Shown piece after piece: positions 27,186-35,789 of a stretch of DNA of 64,000 nucleotides. Both the position numbers and the translations under genes were made by a program. Position 1 is the first letter of the stretch. Each line of letters opens with the position of its first letter. Source of the DNA: Candidatus Zixiibacteriota bacterium. GTDB lineage: Bacteria > Zixibacteria > MSB-5A5 > GN15 > PGXB01. Below the pieces are notes generated by a model. That model worked only from the letters and a program-made list of their open reading frames with translations. It did not search any database and was not told where the DNA came from. The DNA lies in contig JAFGTT010000027.1 in NCBI GenBank assembly GCA_016933955.1, forward strand, positions 62,001-126,000. The letters are read 5' to 3'.

Positions 27186-27418
27186 AATATATCTTTAGAG
27201 ACACCGCATTGTTAGTATTATATGTTTCCCCTGTCTGTTATTCCCTTTATTCATTAACCATTATATGACCCGAGCAAAATATCTTGGGCTATTATCCCGT
27301 AAAGCCAAAACAAAATCCCCAACGTCCCATATCCTATTCTCAAACTGATGTGGCGGTAATATTTAAATTATCGTAGCCTAGAATACCCTTCAATCGGTCC
27401 CGTTTTTAAAGTAATCCT
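27186..27418. other. Convergent intergenic region with no recognised gene
   Basis: AT-rich spacer between the ends of leuS (plus) and the DD-peptidase gene (minus). I see no clear terminator hairpin with a T-run, tRNA or coding frame. Confidence 0.5.
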
Positions 27419-28366
27419 TTAATTTGAATCAGCCAGCGATTGCAGCCGTTGGAAAGCATGATTGGCCAGACGGCGGGCCTCACGAAAACGGGTTTGCGGT
27501 CCCGGCGCCCCTAATACAACCACCGTAACCTGTCGGCCGGCGCCGTTTTCCAATATGGTCGCAAGGCAGTAATCCGATTTGATAATGTATCCGGTTTTAC
27601 CCGCTTTGACCCGGTATTTGGAGAAAACCATTTTATTGGTATTGACCAGTCTTTTGGATCGTTTACGATTAACCGGAGTAATAGTGTATTTCTTGAGACT
27701 GGTAATACGCGAGATTTCGGGGTAATTCAAAATAGCGGCATTGATTAGACGCGCACAATCAGCCGCAGTCGAGCGATTGCGTTCATCAAGTCCGGTAGGC
27801 TCATACATTTTGGTGTCTTTTAAACCGATTTCGTCGCCCTTTTTATTCATTAGGTCCGCGAAATCTTCATAATTTCCGGCCACCGAACGAGCCAGTGCTC
27901 TGGCGGCTCGATTATCCGATTGCAGAAGAGCGGCATGGAGCAAATCCCCGGCTCTGACCTTATCCCCTACCCGAAATAATGAACGGGCCGAACTTCGACC
28001 GTCTTCCCTGGTTATGGTCAGAACGCTGTCGGGACGGTAATGGTCAAGAACTACCATAGCCGTCAGGAGTTTGGAAATCGAGGCAATCGGCCGGATTTCA
28101 TCGGCATTATAGCAATAGAGGACTTCTTTGGATTTATTGTCAATGGCTATGGCTGATTTAAGATTGAGATACAATGACCGCGAAATATTACTGTCCGGCA
28201 GTTCAAAATCGAAGCAGGCTGACTTTTTAAGCTGAGGAATATCAAAAACCGGTTTTGATTCTGAAACCTTGACAACCACGTTTTCGATTATCAAATAAAG
28301 GGCAAACAGCCCCAGAAGCGACATAATAATTACGCCCGGCTTTCTATGTATCCGGTATGATTTCAT
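27419..28366 (-). CDS. D-alanyl-D-alanine carboxypeptidase-like serine peptidase (S11 family)
   Basis: 315 residues from ATG 28366. Penicillin-binding S11 fold: SxxK in PIASISKLLTAMV (Ser about residue 95), SxN in LLQSDNRAARAL, and KTG in VKAGKTGYI. One N-terminal membrane segment (VIIMSLLGLFALYLIIENVV) anchors it with the catalytic domain in the periplasm. It trims peptidoglycan stem peptides (DD-carboxypeptidase or endopeptidase, PBP5/PBP7-like); the short length and lack of the C-terminal amphipathic region fit the PBP7 type better than PBP5. ATG 28366 overlaps the upstream permease stop (ATGA) and has GAGGT 4 nt upstream; an alternative start at 28381 is less likely. Confidence 0.88.
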   Translation of the reverse strand: MKSYRIHRKPGVIIMSLLGLFALYLIIENVVVKVSESKPVFDIPQLKKSACFDFELPDSNISRSLYLNLKSAIAIDNKSKEVLYCYNADEIRPIASISKLLTAMVVLDHYRPDSVLTITREDGRSSARSLFRVGDKVRAGDLLHAALLQSDNRAARALARSVAGNYEDFADLMNKKGDEIGLKDTKMYEPTGLDERNRSTAADCARLINAAILNYPEISRITSLKKYTITPVNRKRSKRLVNTNKMVFSKYRVKAGKTGYIIKSDYCLATILENGAGRQVTVVVLGAPGPQTRFREARRLANHAFQRLQSLADSN

Positions 28367-29664
28367 TTGTACCTCATCCATCTTAAAATTTCCGGCAAAG
28401 TCGGTCGTTTGCCGTACATCAGAATTCCTATTCTAAAAACCCGTGAAGTGATCCAGGTCACTATCAATATTGTTATTATCGTCAGGATCACCCCAAGAGT
28501 GGCCTGAAAAATGATCGGTTCCGAAAAGCTGAAATGATCCACCCCGATAATATTCAATCGAAGAATCATCATGGTCGGCGTGAAAAAAGGAATCAATGAT
28601 AGGGTCGTAGCCAGAGTGGAATCCGGTTCCTGGACAACATTCATGGCAATCAGGACCGGCAGCAACAATATCATGGTAATCGGGAAAATGAAATTCTGAG
28701 CCTCTTTGTCGGAATTGACTATCGATCCGATGAAAGCAAAAAGGGTTGAAAACAGCAAATACCCCAGAATTAAGTAAATAACAAAATAGACAATCAGAAC
28801 CGGATTAAAAATGACTCCGGATATATCGGCATTAATATTCAATGTGCCTTTGAAATTATAAATGACCGCCCCGATTAAAATCCAGATTCCCAGCTGGGTC
28901 AGGCTGGCCAGGCCCATCCCGATTATTTTTCCGGCCATCAACTGAAACGGTGAAATGGAAGAAACCAGGACTTCGATTATCCGGGAATTTTTCTCCTCGA
29001 TAACGGCCCGCATTAAAATCTGACCATAACCTATCACGGTCATGAAAATGATCATGACAAACACAATCCCGGCCAAATAGAGTGTCAGAAAATCTCTTTT
29101 CTTCCCCCCCGGCGCCTCCATGGTAAATTCAACACTACGAGCCAGGTGTAAAACCGAATCCACGGCCAGATTGATATTCGATTTTTCCAGTCTTCGGCCT
29201 GCCAGAATCCTGGAAATACCCCGATCGAGACGAGAACCGGTCACAAACCCGAAAGACTTGGCCACCATAATGCATGAATCATTATTCTCAATCCCCCGAT
29301 TCAGAACAAGGTACATCTTCAACTCTTTGGCATTAATCAGAGAATCAAGCTCCCGCCGAATCGAGGCTATTCCGGAGGAATCTTGGGGATCAGCGTAATA
29401 GATCTCCCTGACATCATATGCCGGTCTGCCATCATCGATTTTATATTCGGCCAATACTTCTCGAAATCTCTCCCCTATTCCCTGATTATCTAAATCTATA
29501 ATGGCGATGTTTTCGGTACTGCTTGATTTTTTCTGCGCCAGAAGAGCCGGTAAAATGGTTACCATAATCATGAATATCGGGGTAAGAAAAATACCGACCA
29601 GGAATGATTTTTTCTTAACCACCTGAGCATATTCACGGGAGATAACAATCCACAACTTGGACAT
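28363..29664 (-). CDS. ABC-2 type exporter permease (NatB-like)
   Basis: 433 residues. One N-terminal membrane segment (SFLVGIFLTPIFMIMVTILPALL), a large extracytoplasmic domain (about residues 45-185), then five or six membrane helices (GIVFVMIIFMTVIGYGQILM onward). The EEKNSRIIEVLVSSISPFQLM motif is typical of ABC-2 permeases. NatAB-like exporters move Na+ or other small cations and peptides; substrate here unknown. ATG 29664 overlaps the ATPase stop (TGATG) and has GGAGG 7 nt upstream, so it is preferred to GTG 29667. The Cys-less extracytoplasmic domain does not match anything else I know. Confidence 0.88.
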   Translation of the reverse strand: MSKLWIVISREYAQVVKKKSFLVGIFLTPIFMIMVTILPALLAQKKSSSTENIAIIDLDNQGIGERFREVLAEYKIDDGRPAYDVREIYYADPQDSSGIASIRRELDSLINAKELKMYLVLNRGIENNDSCIMVAKSFGFVTGSRLDRGISRILAGRRLEKSNINLAVDSVLHLARSVEFTMEAPGGKKRDFLTLYLAGIVFVMIIFMTVIGYGQILMRAVIEEKNSRIIEVLVSSISPFQLMAGKIIGMGLASLTQLGIWILIGAVIYNFKGTLNINADISGVIFNPVLIVYFVIYLILGYLLFSTLFAFIGSIVNSDKEAQNFIFPITMILLLPVLIAMNVVQEPDSTLATTLSLIPFFTPTMMILRLNIIGVDHFSFSEPIIFQATLGVILTIITILIVTWITSRVFRIGILMYGKRPTLPEILRWMRYK

Positions 29665-30593
29665 CACTTCTCCTCCGGCTCGGGAAATTCTCCTGGTTTT
29701 CCTCCAGCCACATCGATAAAAATATTGTACAGCGATGGTTCCATAATTTCGTATCGTCTGATTTTAACGCGGCCGGATATTTCATTTAAAATTTGTTGAG
29801 AATCGGCCTTATCATCCAGTTTTAATTCGATATAATTGTTGAACTCGATAACCCTATCGACTCCCGTGATATTCGAAACAAAGCCGCCATCACCTTCAAT
29901 TTCAATCTGAATGGAATTAGTCCCGAATCTGGATTTAACATCCGCCAGCCGACCATCAAGTACCTTCCTGCCACCGTTGATCAAGCAGATATAATCACAC
30001 AACTTCTCGGCCTGCTCCATCACATGGGTGGAGAAGAGAATTGTAGTACCATTACGCTTTTCCTCAAGGAGAATATCCTTAATAAGTTCGATATTGATTG
30101 GGTCGAGCCCGGAAAACAGCTCGTCGAGAATAATTAGCCGGGGCTGATGAATCATGGTGGTGATAAACTGCAGCTTTTGCTGCATCCCTTTGGAAAGTTC
30201 CTCGACCTTCTTTTCCTTATACTCCAGTAGTGACATTTTCTCGAGCCAGGAATCGATCGACTCCATGATTTTTTTTCGAGGAAAACCTTTTAATTGAGCG
30301 AAAAAAGTGATAACCTCGATCAGGCTCATTTTTTTATATAGCCCCCGCTCCTCGGGTAAATAGCCAACCATATTTTGAAAATCGGCGCCGATTTTATGGC
30401 TATCGATTAATATTCGCCCGGAATCGGGCGCAATTATATCCATAATCATTCTAATGGTGGTAGTTTTACCGGCCCCGTTGGGTCCGATAATGCCGTAAAT
30501 TGAACCGCGGGAAACCGACAGGCTTAGATTATCGACCGCCATCTTGCCATCATAGGCTTTGCTAATATTTTCCAAACGTAGATATTCGCCCAT
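29664..30593 (-). CDS. ABC transporter ATP-binding protein (NatA-like)
   Basis: 309 residues. Walker A GPNGAGKTTT, Q-loop region VGYLPEERGLYKKM, signature ELSKGMQQKLQ, Walker B LIILDELFSGLDP and switch His in STHVMEQAE. The C-terminal extension (about 230-309) is the DUF4162-type domain common in ABC-2 ATPases. Energises the permease encoded next, with which it overlaps. Located 55 bp after the DUF72 gene on the same strand. Confidence 0.93.
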   Translation of the reverse strand: MGEYLRLENISKAYDGKMAVDNLSLSVSRGSIYGIIGPNGAGKTTTIRMIMDIIAPDSGRILIDSHKIGADFQNMVGYLPEERGLYKKMSLIEVITFFAQLKGFPRKKIMESIDSWLEKMSLLEYKEKKVEELSKGMQQKLQFITTMIHQPRLIILDELFSGLDPINIELIKDILLEEKRNGTTILFSTHVMEQAEKLCDYICLINGGRKVLDGRLADVKSRFGTNSIQIEIEGDGGFVSNITGVDRVIEFNNYIELKLDDKADSQQILNEISGRVKIRRYEIMEPSLYNIFIDVAGGKPGEFPEPEEK

Positions 30594-30648
30594 ATAGCCT
30601 CAATAGATGGCAATAATCCGAAATATTTCCAGTCCGGTCAACAAAAAT

Positions 30649-31416
30649 CTAAGACTCGAAAAGTTGTATCATCTCCCGGGCGTTCTTGACGGCCTGTCCC
30701 AGGTGGCAGTTGTTGAAGAAAATAAAAACCTTTCCCGCCTTGCCCTCCAGCTTGCTTATTTTCTCTTTCCATTCCCGAAGTTCTTCGGGGCTGTAATTAT
30801 AATCATAACGAAGCGGTCCGCCCGTCCACCATTTTTCCGCATTGCGTCCATGTAAACGGATATAGGCGGTATCGGTGGTGTTAAAGAGATCCTGTTTGAG
30901 CATACCCTTCAACTGCGGCTCATCAACCGCCACATAACCGATCTCCCCGGCCTTGAAGGTATCATACATCACCCGGTTAACCCAGCTGTCGTGGCGAAAT
31001 TCGACAAATAGCGAATATGGTTTCAAGCGTTCCCGACAATCGGTGATATAAGCCAGATTATCGGGCGAATATTTGAAAGAGAAGGGAAACTGGGCCAGCA
31101 GGCCCTTTAACTTACCGGCTTCAGCTATCGGACGAATGCTGTCGTTAAAGGCTGGAATGGCTTTCTCGATATCCTGCCGACGATGAGTCAGGGTATCCGG
31201 AGTTTTGATTATAAATTCGAAATTGGCCGGGGTCTTTTTTTCGATATTGGCCATGACAGCTGGATGCGGGATACGATAGTAAGTCGAATTGATTTCTACG
31301 GTGTTAAAATGCCGGACATAAAAATCGAGCATTTTACCTTTTTTGATATCGGGCGGATAAAATTCTCCTTTCCAGTCATCAAAGCTGTATCCCGATGTGC
31401 CAATCTTTATTTCCAT
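30649..31416 (-). CDS. DUF72 (YecE-like) protein
   Basis: 255 residues. TIM-barrel-like family of unknown function, recognised from the N-terminal IKIGTSGYSFDDWKGEFYP, the YVRHFNTVEINSTYYRIP block, FVEFRHDSW, and the C-terminal KVFIFFNNCHLGQAVKNARE. ATG 31416 matches the family start; a TTG 15 nt earlier is also in frame. It lies 24 bp after the zinc-ribbon gene and 55 bp before the ABC ATPase gene, so probably shares their transcript. Reaction unknown. Confidence 0.9.
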   Translation of the reverse strand: MEIKIGTSGYSFDDWKGEFYPPDIKKGKMLDFYVRHFNTVEINSTYYRIPHPAVMANIEKKTPANFEFIIKTPDTLTHRRQDIEKAIPAFNDSIRPIAEAGKLKGLLAQFPFSFKYSPDNLAYITDCRERLKPYSLFVEFRHDSWVNRVMYDTFKAGEIGYVAVDEPQLKGMLKQDLFNTTDTAYIRLHGRNAEKWWTGGPLRYDYNYSPEELREWKEKISKLEGKAGKVFIFFNNCHLGQAVKNAREMIQLFES

Positions 31417-31440
31417 AATATTCCCGACCAAAATCTATTA

Positions 31441-31563
31441 TCATTTTGGTTTTTTACTTTCCTGAAAACGGACCCGGCCGCATCGGGGACAAATCCATTT
31501 ACGCTGTTTATGAAACGAACGTTTCTGCTCGACCATCTTTATTTTGCATTTGGGACAAATCAT
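31441..31563 (-). CDS. Small zinc-ribbon protein (40 residues)
   Basis: A 40-residue frame with two CPxC knuckles: MICPKCKIKM at the start (Cys3, Cys6) and WICPRCGRVRF (Cys25, Cys28), separated by a Lys/Arg/Gln-rich stretch. This is a complete zinc-ribbon. The ATG overlaps the stop of the upstream membrane-protein gene in an ATGA arrangement, strong support that it is translated. The basic character could suit nucleic-acid or protein binding. No known family is recognised; likely part of the membrane cassette encoded upstream. Confidence 0.72.
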   Translation of the reverse strand: MICPKCKIKMVEQKRSFHKQRKWICPRCGRVRFQESKKPK

Positions 31564-32171
31564 GACAGTATATGCAGGAAATCGGTCAGCAGGAAATCTA
31601 TCCGTCCGATGAAAGTCGACATCCGCGACATGACCGTATATCCAAAAGTGGCCCCGAAGAAAATCATCAGGAAGTAAGTGCCCAGTTTGGCCAGTTTTCC
31701 CATTGGACCTTTATGTTCACGGCTGAAATAGAAATAAGCCAGAGTCGCGATCAATCCAATCATAACCACCAGCGCCTCGAAATTAAATCCGCCCTCATCC
31801 CAAAGAGGCATCACCGTGGCCGACATCTGCTTGAGAGTCCGGGCATAAAGCATGGCCGGAATCGCTACCCCGGCCCCGGTCCCGATCATGAAGGCAATCG
31901 GAATTCTCGACAACCATGATGATTTTCCGGTGAAACGCGAAAACATCAGAAGCCCCAGGACCAGGGGAATAATCAGCCACAAGTGTCCATCCTGAAACAG
32001 CGGCACCAGGAGAAGTCCAACTACCGCTTTCTGCCAGTTGATAACCAGGATATAACCGATTGATAGGCCGATCAGCCATGATTCAGCCGCCCGGTAAAAC
32101 GGGTTATCGCGATATAAGAACGAATATATAGCCAAAGTCAGAATACCGGCAATGAGAACACCCATTTCCAC
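31560..32171 (-). CDS. Multi-pass membrane protein of an uncharacterised cassette
   Basis: 203 residues, about six predicted membrane helices: VLIAGILTLAIYSFLY, SWLIGLSIGYILVI, LWLIIPLVLGLLMF, IPIAFMIGTGAGVAIPAMLY, ALVVMIGLIATLAYFYF, and LGTYFLMIFFGATFGYTVM. I do not recognise a named family. GTG start at 32171 has AGAGG 7 nt upstream and lies 2 nt after the previous stop; ATG 32165 is an alternative. It overlaps the zinc-ribbon gene by 4 nt. The tight spacing of five genes from 34479 to 31441 implies one complex or pathway. Confidence 0.75.
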   Translation of the reverse strand: MEMGVLIAGILTLAIYSFLYRDNPFYRAAESWLIGLSIGYILVINWQKAVVGLLLVPLFQDGHLWLIIPLVLGLLMFSRFTGKSSWLSRIPIAFMIGTGAGVAIPAMLYARTLKQMSATVMPLWDEGGFNFEALVVMIGLIATLAYFYFSREHKGPMGKLAKLGTYFLMIFFGATFGYTVMSRMSTFIGRIDFLLTDFLHILS

Positions 32172-32173
32172 TG

Positions 32174-32980
32174 TCAGCCTCTCCCCTTCCGCATCCTGAA
32201 ATAAACAATATTACCGATTATGATCATGGCAATCACATATATATGAGCCGAGGTCTGGGCCAGAATCCCGCGATTCCCGGCCGCGCGCGTCCCCAGCAGG
32301 ATTTCATACTCGGCCGCCCCGACCAGTCCCCCAACCACCGAATAGAGTTGACCTGAGGCCAGATAGGGATCGTACGAGGTTATCATGGCCGAAGTAATCC
32401 CACCCATTATTTTCTGATGATAGCGGGCCCCGGCGTATTCCACCCACTGGGTGGTCCGATCACCATCGGCAATGGAGATGACCATATCGATATCATCATA
32501 ATTATCGACTGCCCGCATCATGGGGATGGTATCAACTCTGTTGCCGAGATAATCGAGTGGAAAGGCATGGCTGATCGATTCACCCATGGCCAGAAAAACC
32601 GAAATATGTTGCGGACGGAAACCAAGGAAGACATAATCACGACCGTATTCCCGGCCATACTCCTGAGCCGTTTTTGTCATCAGCATATAACCGATGGCGG
32701 TTCCCTCGGCAAAGGTGGACAGGCCGATAATTTTGAGATTTTTCCTGATAGCGTGACGTAACATGGCCAGCGCAATCGGTTTTATCTCAGGCAGCGACGA
32801 AGCCTCATGATCGAAACAGAACATGACCACCGTGGATTCCGGGAGAGACTCAATATAATCATATGATTTCTGTACCAGAGGCGATGGTTTAGTATCAAGA
32901 TCAATCCGAATAATATATGAAATAATAATAACCAGGGCCAATCCCGCGAAAATAATCCATCTGATCTTAAGTCGATTCAT
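32174..32980 (-). CDS. Membrane-anchored protein of an uncharacterised cassette
   Basis: 268 residues. N-terminal membrane segment (IIFAGLALVIIISYIIRI), a large soluble domain outside (about 30-235; ESLPESTVVMFCFDHEASSLPEI... and KIIGLSTFAEGTAIGYML), and a C-terminal membrane segment (HIYVIAMIIIGNIVYF). The alternating hydrophobic strands suggest an alpha/beta fold; no catalytic motif is recognised. ATG 32980 overlaps the previous stop (TGATG). Function unknown; a partner for the other cassette proteins is inferred from spacing. Confidence 0.73.
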   Translation of the reverse strand: MNRLKIRWIIFAGLALVIIISYIIRIDLDTKPSPLVQKSYDYIESLPESTVVMFCFDHEASSLPEIKPIALAMLRHAIRKNLKIIGLSTFAEGTAIGYMLMTKTAQEYGREYGRDYVFLGFRPQHISVFLAMGESISHAFPLDYLGNRVDTIPMMRAVDNYDDIDMVISIADGDRTTQWVEYAGARYHQKIMGGITSAMITSYDPYLASGQLYSVVGGLVGAAEYEILLGTRAAGNRGILAQTSAHIYVIAMIIIGNIVYFRMRKGRG

Positions 32981-33597
32981 CACTCACCGCTCAAATAAGT
33001 TCGTTCGATTCCCAGGATAACCCGCAGAGCTGTGGTCATGGAACCCAGACCGATTCCGATCAGGATGGCCCTCCGGGCGGCCATCGAAGGATAATTCTGC
33101 ACCCAGAAGGTTATTTTGGGAAACGATTCGGAAATCATCTCGGCAATCGGAACCCGACCGATAAGGACAATGACCGCTGTCACCAGAAGGATGGCCGCCG
33201 GTATGGAACGAGCATGGAACCCCCGGTATGAGGCTGAGGCGACAAAGAAAGCCAGAAGTGAAAAAACGGTGGCCTGTAGCGGAGCCAGCATATTTTCAAA
33301 AGCCCAAAGAAACGGCGAACCGAATTCAGTCCCGCCGATCAGAGCCAGAACAGGCATCAGGATCAGGCCCGACAGGGCAATCAATCGGTAGGGCCGGTCC
33401 TTTTTCCGGCTGATGGATTGCAGGTTGATTTTTATAAAACCAGCCACCCCAATAAACAGCGTAAAAGCGAAAATTATCTGCCACCAGTCCAGGATACTGC
33501 TATAAATCGAGATCGCCACTGGATGAGATAAAAAATACTGGACAAACATAATCACCCCGGAAATCAGGCAGACAGCCAGTGGTATTTTGGTTTTCAC
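32980..33597 (-). CDS. Multi-pass membrane protein of an uncharacterised cassette
   Basis: 205 residues, five to six hydrophobic segments (IPLAVCLISGVIMFVQYFL, IIFAFTLFIGVAGFI, IALSGLILMPVLALIGG, AAILLVTAVIVLIGRV, and a Gly-rich last segment AILIGIGLGSMTTALRVILG). The GTG start directly follows the upstream TAG stop, with GGAGG 9 nt before it. No family recognised. The last segment followed by IERTYL is similar in style to regulatory ends of complex subunits but offers no function. Confidence 0.72.
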   Translation of the reverse strand: MKTKIPLAVCLISGVIMFVQYFLSHPVAISIYSSILDWWQIIFAFTLFIGVAGFIKINLQSISRKKDRPYRLIALSGLILMPVLALIGGTEFGSPFLWAFENMLAPLQATVFSLLAFFVASASYRGFHARSIPAAILLVTAVIVLIGRVPIAEMISESFPKITFWVQNYPSMAARRAILIGIGLGSMTTALRVILGIERTYLSGE

Positions 33598-34479
33598 CTA
33601 AAACCTCCACCATGTCGAGGACGGGTCCAGTGTTGCCCAGATAGTCGCCAAAATGACAAAGACAGCAATAACGATCTTTATGATATCCTGGGCCTTGACC
33701 GAGGAGAGAATTTCTTTATTTCGCGACAGGTAACCCGAGGCGGCGAAAAGCTCCTCACCAATCAGGGTGTAATCGCAGGCAACAATGAAGAAGGCCAGCT
33801 GAATGGTCGAATCGGTTCCGGCTATCTGAATTGCCCCGATAGAATTCCCGGTTTCAGCCAAAATGAGTGATTCGGCTTCGAATGTCCCCAGCAGAAAAAT
33901 CGAAGCCGGTTTTTCGCGGCTGATAATACCATCCACTGCCGCGGCATAGCCGAATTGAGACGATGAAATATAAAATATATCATCGGGTCGATAGCGATCG
34001 GGATGACCGGCCTTTATACAACCCTCGCGGACCACTTCCTGCGCCACGGCCATTATAACCGGGTCGTGAGTCGGATAGATCAGTCGGCAATCATATTCGG
34101 CCGTCTTTTCGGCGACCGTAGAAAGAATATTCATGGAGGCTATGGTAGTCGGACGTTGAATATCGCCGCCATAGCCGGGGGTATATAGAAGGGATGAACC
34201 CATTTCAGTAGCCCGTCCGACGGCCTCCTCAACCGCCCTCAGGCCGGGAATTTCGCGAATATTGAATTTTCTGCCGGACTTTACCCACCAGATGGCATAT
34301 AAGACTATAATAAGCGAGATAATGGAAAACAGAAGGGTGGGAATGGTTTCATATTTCAGCCAGCCGGGATCAGAATTCGGTTCGACGGCCAAGGCAACAT
34401 CGAAAACCAAACCGAAAAGAATAATCTGGATTAATAACCGGCGATATCGTAGCTTGGTAAACACAAATAGAGTTAACAA
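33598..34479 (-). CDS. Membrane protein with conserved soluble domain (possibly DUF6754-like)
   Basis: 293 residues. Two N-terminal hydrophobic segments (LLIQIILFGLVFDVALA; IPTLLFSIISLIIVLYAIWWV), a soluble domain (about 75-230), and a C-terminal anchor (IIKIVIAVFVILATIWATL). The stretch AVEEAVGRATEMGSSLLYTP is very conserved-looking and recalls, from memory, DUF6754. The soluble domain has Rossmann-like alternation (IFLLGTFEAESLILAETG). TTG 34479 is a guess; GTG 34464 is also possible and neither has a clear ribosome-binding site. First gene of the cassette, divergent from the sugar ABC operon. Confidence 0.7.
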   Translation of the reverse strand: MLTLFVFTKLRYRRLLIQIILFGLVFDVALAVEPNSDPGWLKYETIPTLLFSIISLIIVLYAIWWVKSGRKFNIREIPGLRAVEEAVGRATEMGSSLLYTPGYGGDIQRPTTIASMNILSTVAEKTAEYDCRLIYPTHDPVIMAVAQEVVREGCIKAGHPDRYRPDDIFYISSSQFGYAAAVDGIISREKPASIFLLGTFEAESLILAETGNSIGAIQIAGTDSTIQLAFFIVACDYTLIGEELFAASGYLSRNKEILSSVKAQDIIKIVIAVFVILATIWATLDPSSTWWRF

Positions 34480-34512
34480 TAACCGAACTTCAAGATCAAC
34501 AAAAAGTTTGAC

Positions 34513-34541
34513 TTGACATCAATCAAAGGGAGTGATATCCT
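34513..34541 (+). promoter_or_regulatory. Sigma70-type promoter for the sugar ABC operon
   Basis: TTGACA at 34513-34518 and TATCCT at 34536-34541, spacer 17 bp. The expected start point falls at or within a base or two of the ATG at 34548, so the transcript may be leaderless. The only Shine-Dalgarno-like sequence (AAGGGAG, 34526-34532) is 15 nt from the ATG, too far to be usual. Confidence 0.5.
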
Positions 34542-34547
34542 CGGACT

Positions 34548-35789
34548 ATGAAAAAACTAATACTACTCGCAGTTATTGTAATACTGGCGGTCATGATCAG
34601 TTTTGGCTGCACCGGCAAAAATAAAACATCGGATAAAGTCACCCTGGATTGGTGGCAATTCTGGACCGATCCGGCTATCAGGCCGACCATCGAAAAAATG
34701 GTGGCCGATTATGAAACAGCTCACCCTGATGTTAAAATAAACATTACGGACTTGACCTGGGCTGACGGCCATGAGAAAATCGTCATTGCTTTTTCATCGG
34801 GATCTGCCCCGGATATAGTCGAACTTGGTTCCGACTGGGTGGCGGAATTTTCTTCAGCCGGCAAACTGGCCGATCTTGGCCTGTCCGTGATTACCGATAC
34901 GGCTGATTATATCGGCTGGTCCCCGGGAATCTGGAATGATTCAATATACGCTTTCCCCTGGATTCTGGGAACGCGAGTGTTATTCATAAATCAGGATCTG
35001 ACTCAAAAGGCCGGTCTTGACGAAAATTATGTCCCCCTCAACTGGGATCAAATGAAAGAGGCCTGTTATAAAATCGATTCGCTGGGTAAAGGTATTCATG
35101 GATTCGGTTCCAATGCCGCCGAGAAACATCGCTTGTACAAGAAATTCCTGCCGTTTTTCTGGGCGGCCGATGGGCGGATTGTCAGCAAAGATGGTAAGTA
35201 TGTCGTTTTCGCCAGCGACAAGGCCTACACGGCCCTGAAATTTTATAAGGAACTGACCGATAGTTGTTCCCTGGTGGACACCCAGCGTCGGCTTGAGGAT
35301 GCCTTTCTGGATGGCAAAATCGGCATGATTATATCCGGCGACTGGTTATTAAAGCGGATAAAAAACGAAAAACCGAAGATTAATTTCGTCACCACTTTTA
35401 TTCCGGGCCCCAAATTCCCGGGTAAGAGCTTTGCCGGAGGCGAATATCTGGCGGTCAGTCAATCATCGCCAAACAAAGCCGCGGCCATAGATTTTATTAA
35501 GTATCTTGCCTCACCGGAGAACCAGGTTCTTTTCTGTAAAGCCAATTATTCGGCCAGTCCCTCAAGCAAAAGTGCGGCATCCGATGAGTTTTTCACCTCC
35601 GATATTAATTTGCAGACATTTATCAAGCAGTTGAGTCTTTCGGAGATGACTCCGGCCACGCCCAACTGGGTTTATATCGAGGATATTATTGAGACGACTC
35701 TCGAAGATGTTCTTTTTAATGATGCCCCGATTGCCGAATCGCTCTATGAGGCAAACCAGAAGATAAAAAAATTGATTTTTGAAGAATGA
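34548..35789 (+). CDS. ABC transporter substrate-binding lipoprotein (sugar type)
   Basis: 413 residues. Signal peptide with lipobox-like end (VILAVMISFGC, Cys21) gives a lipid-anchored periplasmic binding protein. Solute-binding family 1 features include TLDWWQFWTDPAIRPTIEKM, VADYETAHPDVKI, SGSAPDIVELGSDW and FAGGEYLAVSQSSPNKAAAIDFIKYL. Likely binds a sugar or oligosaccharide; exact ligand cannot be told. The stop overlaps the first permease gene by 4 nt. Confidence 0.9.
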   Translation: MKKLILLAVIVILAVMISFGCTGKNKTSDKVTLDWWQFWTDPAIRPTIEKMVADYETAHPDVKINITDLTWADGHEKIVIAFSSGSAPDIVELGSDWVAEFSSAGKLADLGLSVITDTADYIGWSPGIWNDSIYAFPWILGTRVLFINQDLTQKAGLDENYVPLNWDQMKEACYKIDSLGKGIHGFGSNAAEKHRLYKKFLPFFWAADGRIVSKDGKYVVFASDKAYTALKFYKELTDSCSLVDTQRRLEDAFLDGKIGMIISGDWLLKRIKNEKPKINFVTTFIPGPKFPGKSFAGGEYLAVSQSSPNKAAAIDFIKYLASPENQVLFCKANYSASPSSKSAASDEFFTSDINLQTFIKQLSLSEMTPATPNWVYIEDIIETTLEDVLFNDAPIAESLYEANQKIKKLIFEE

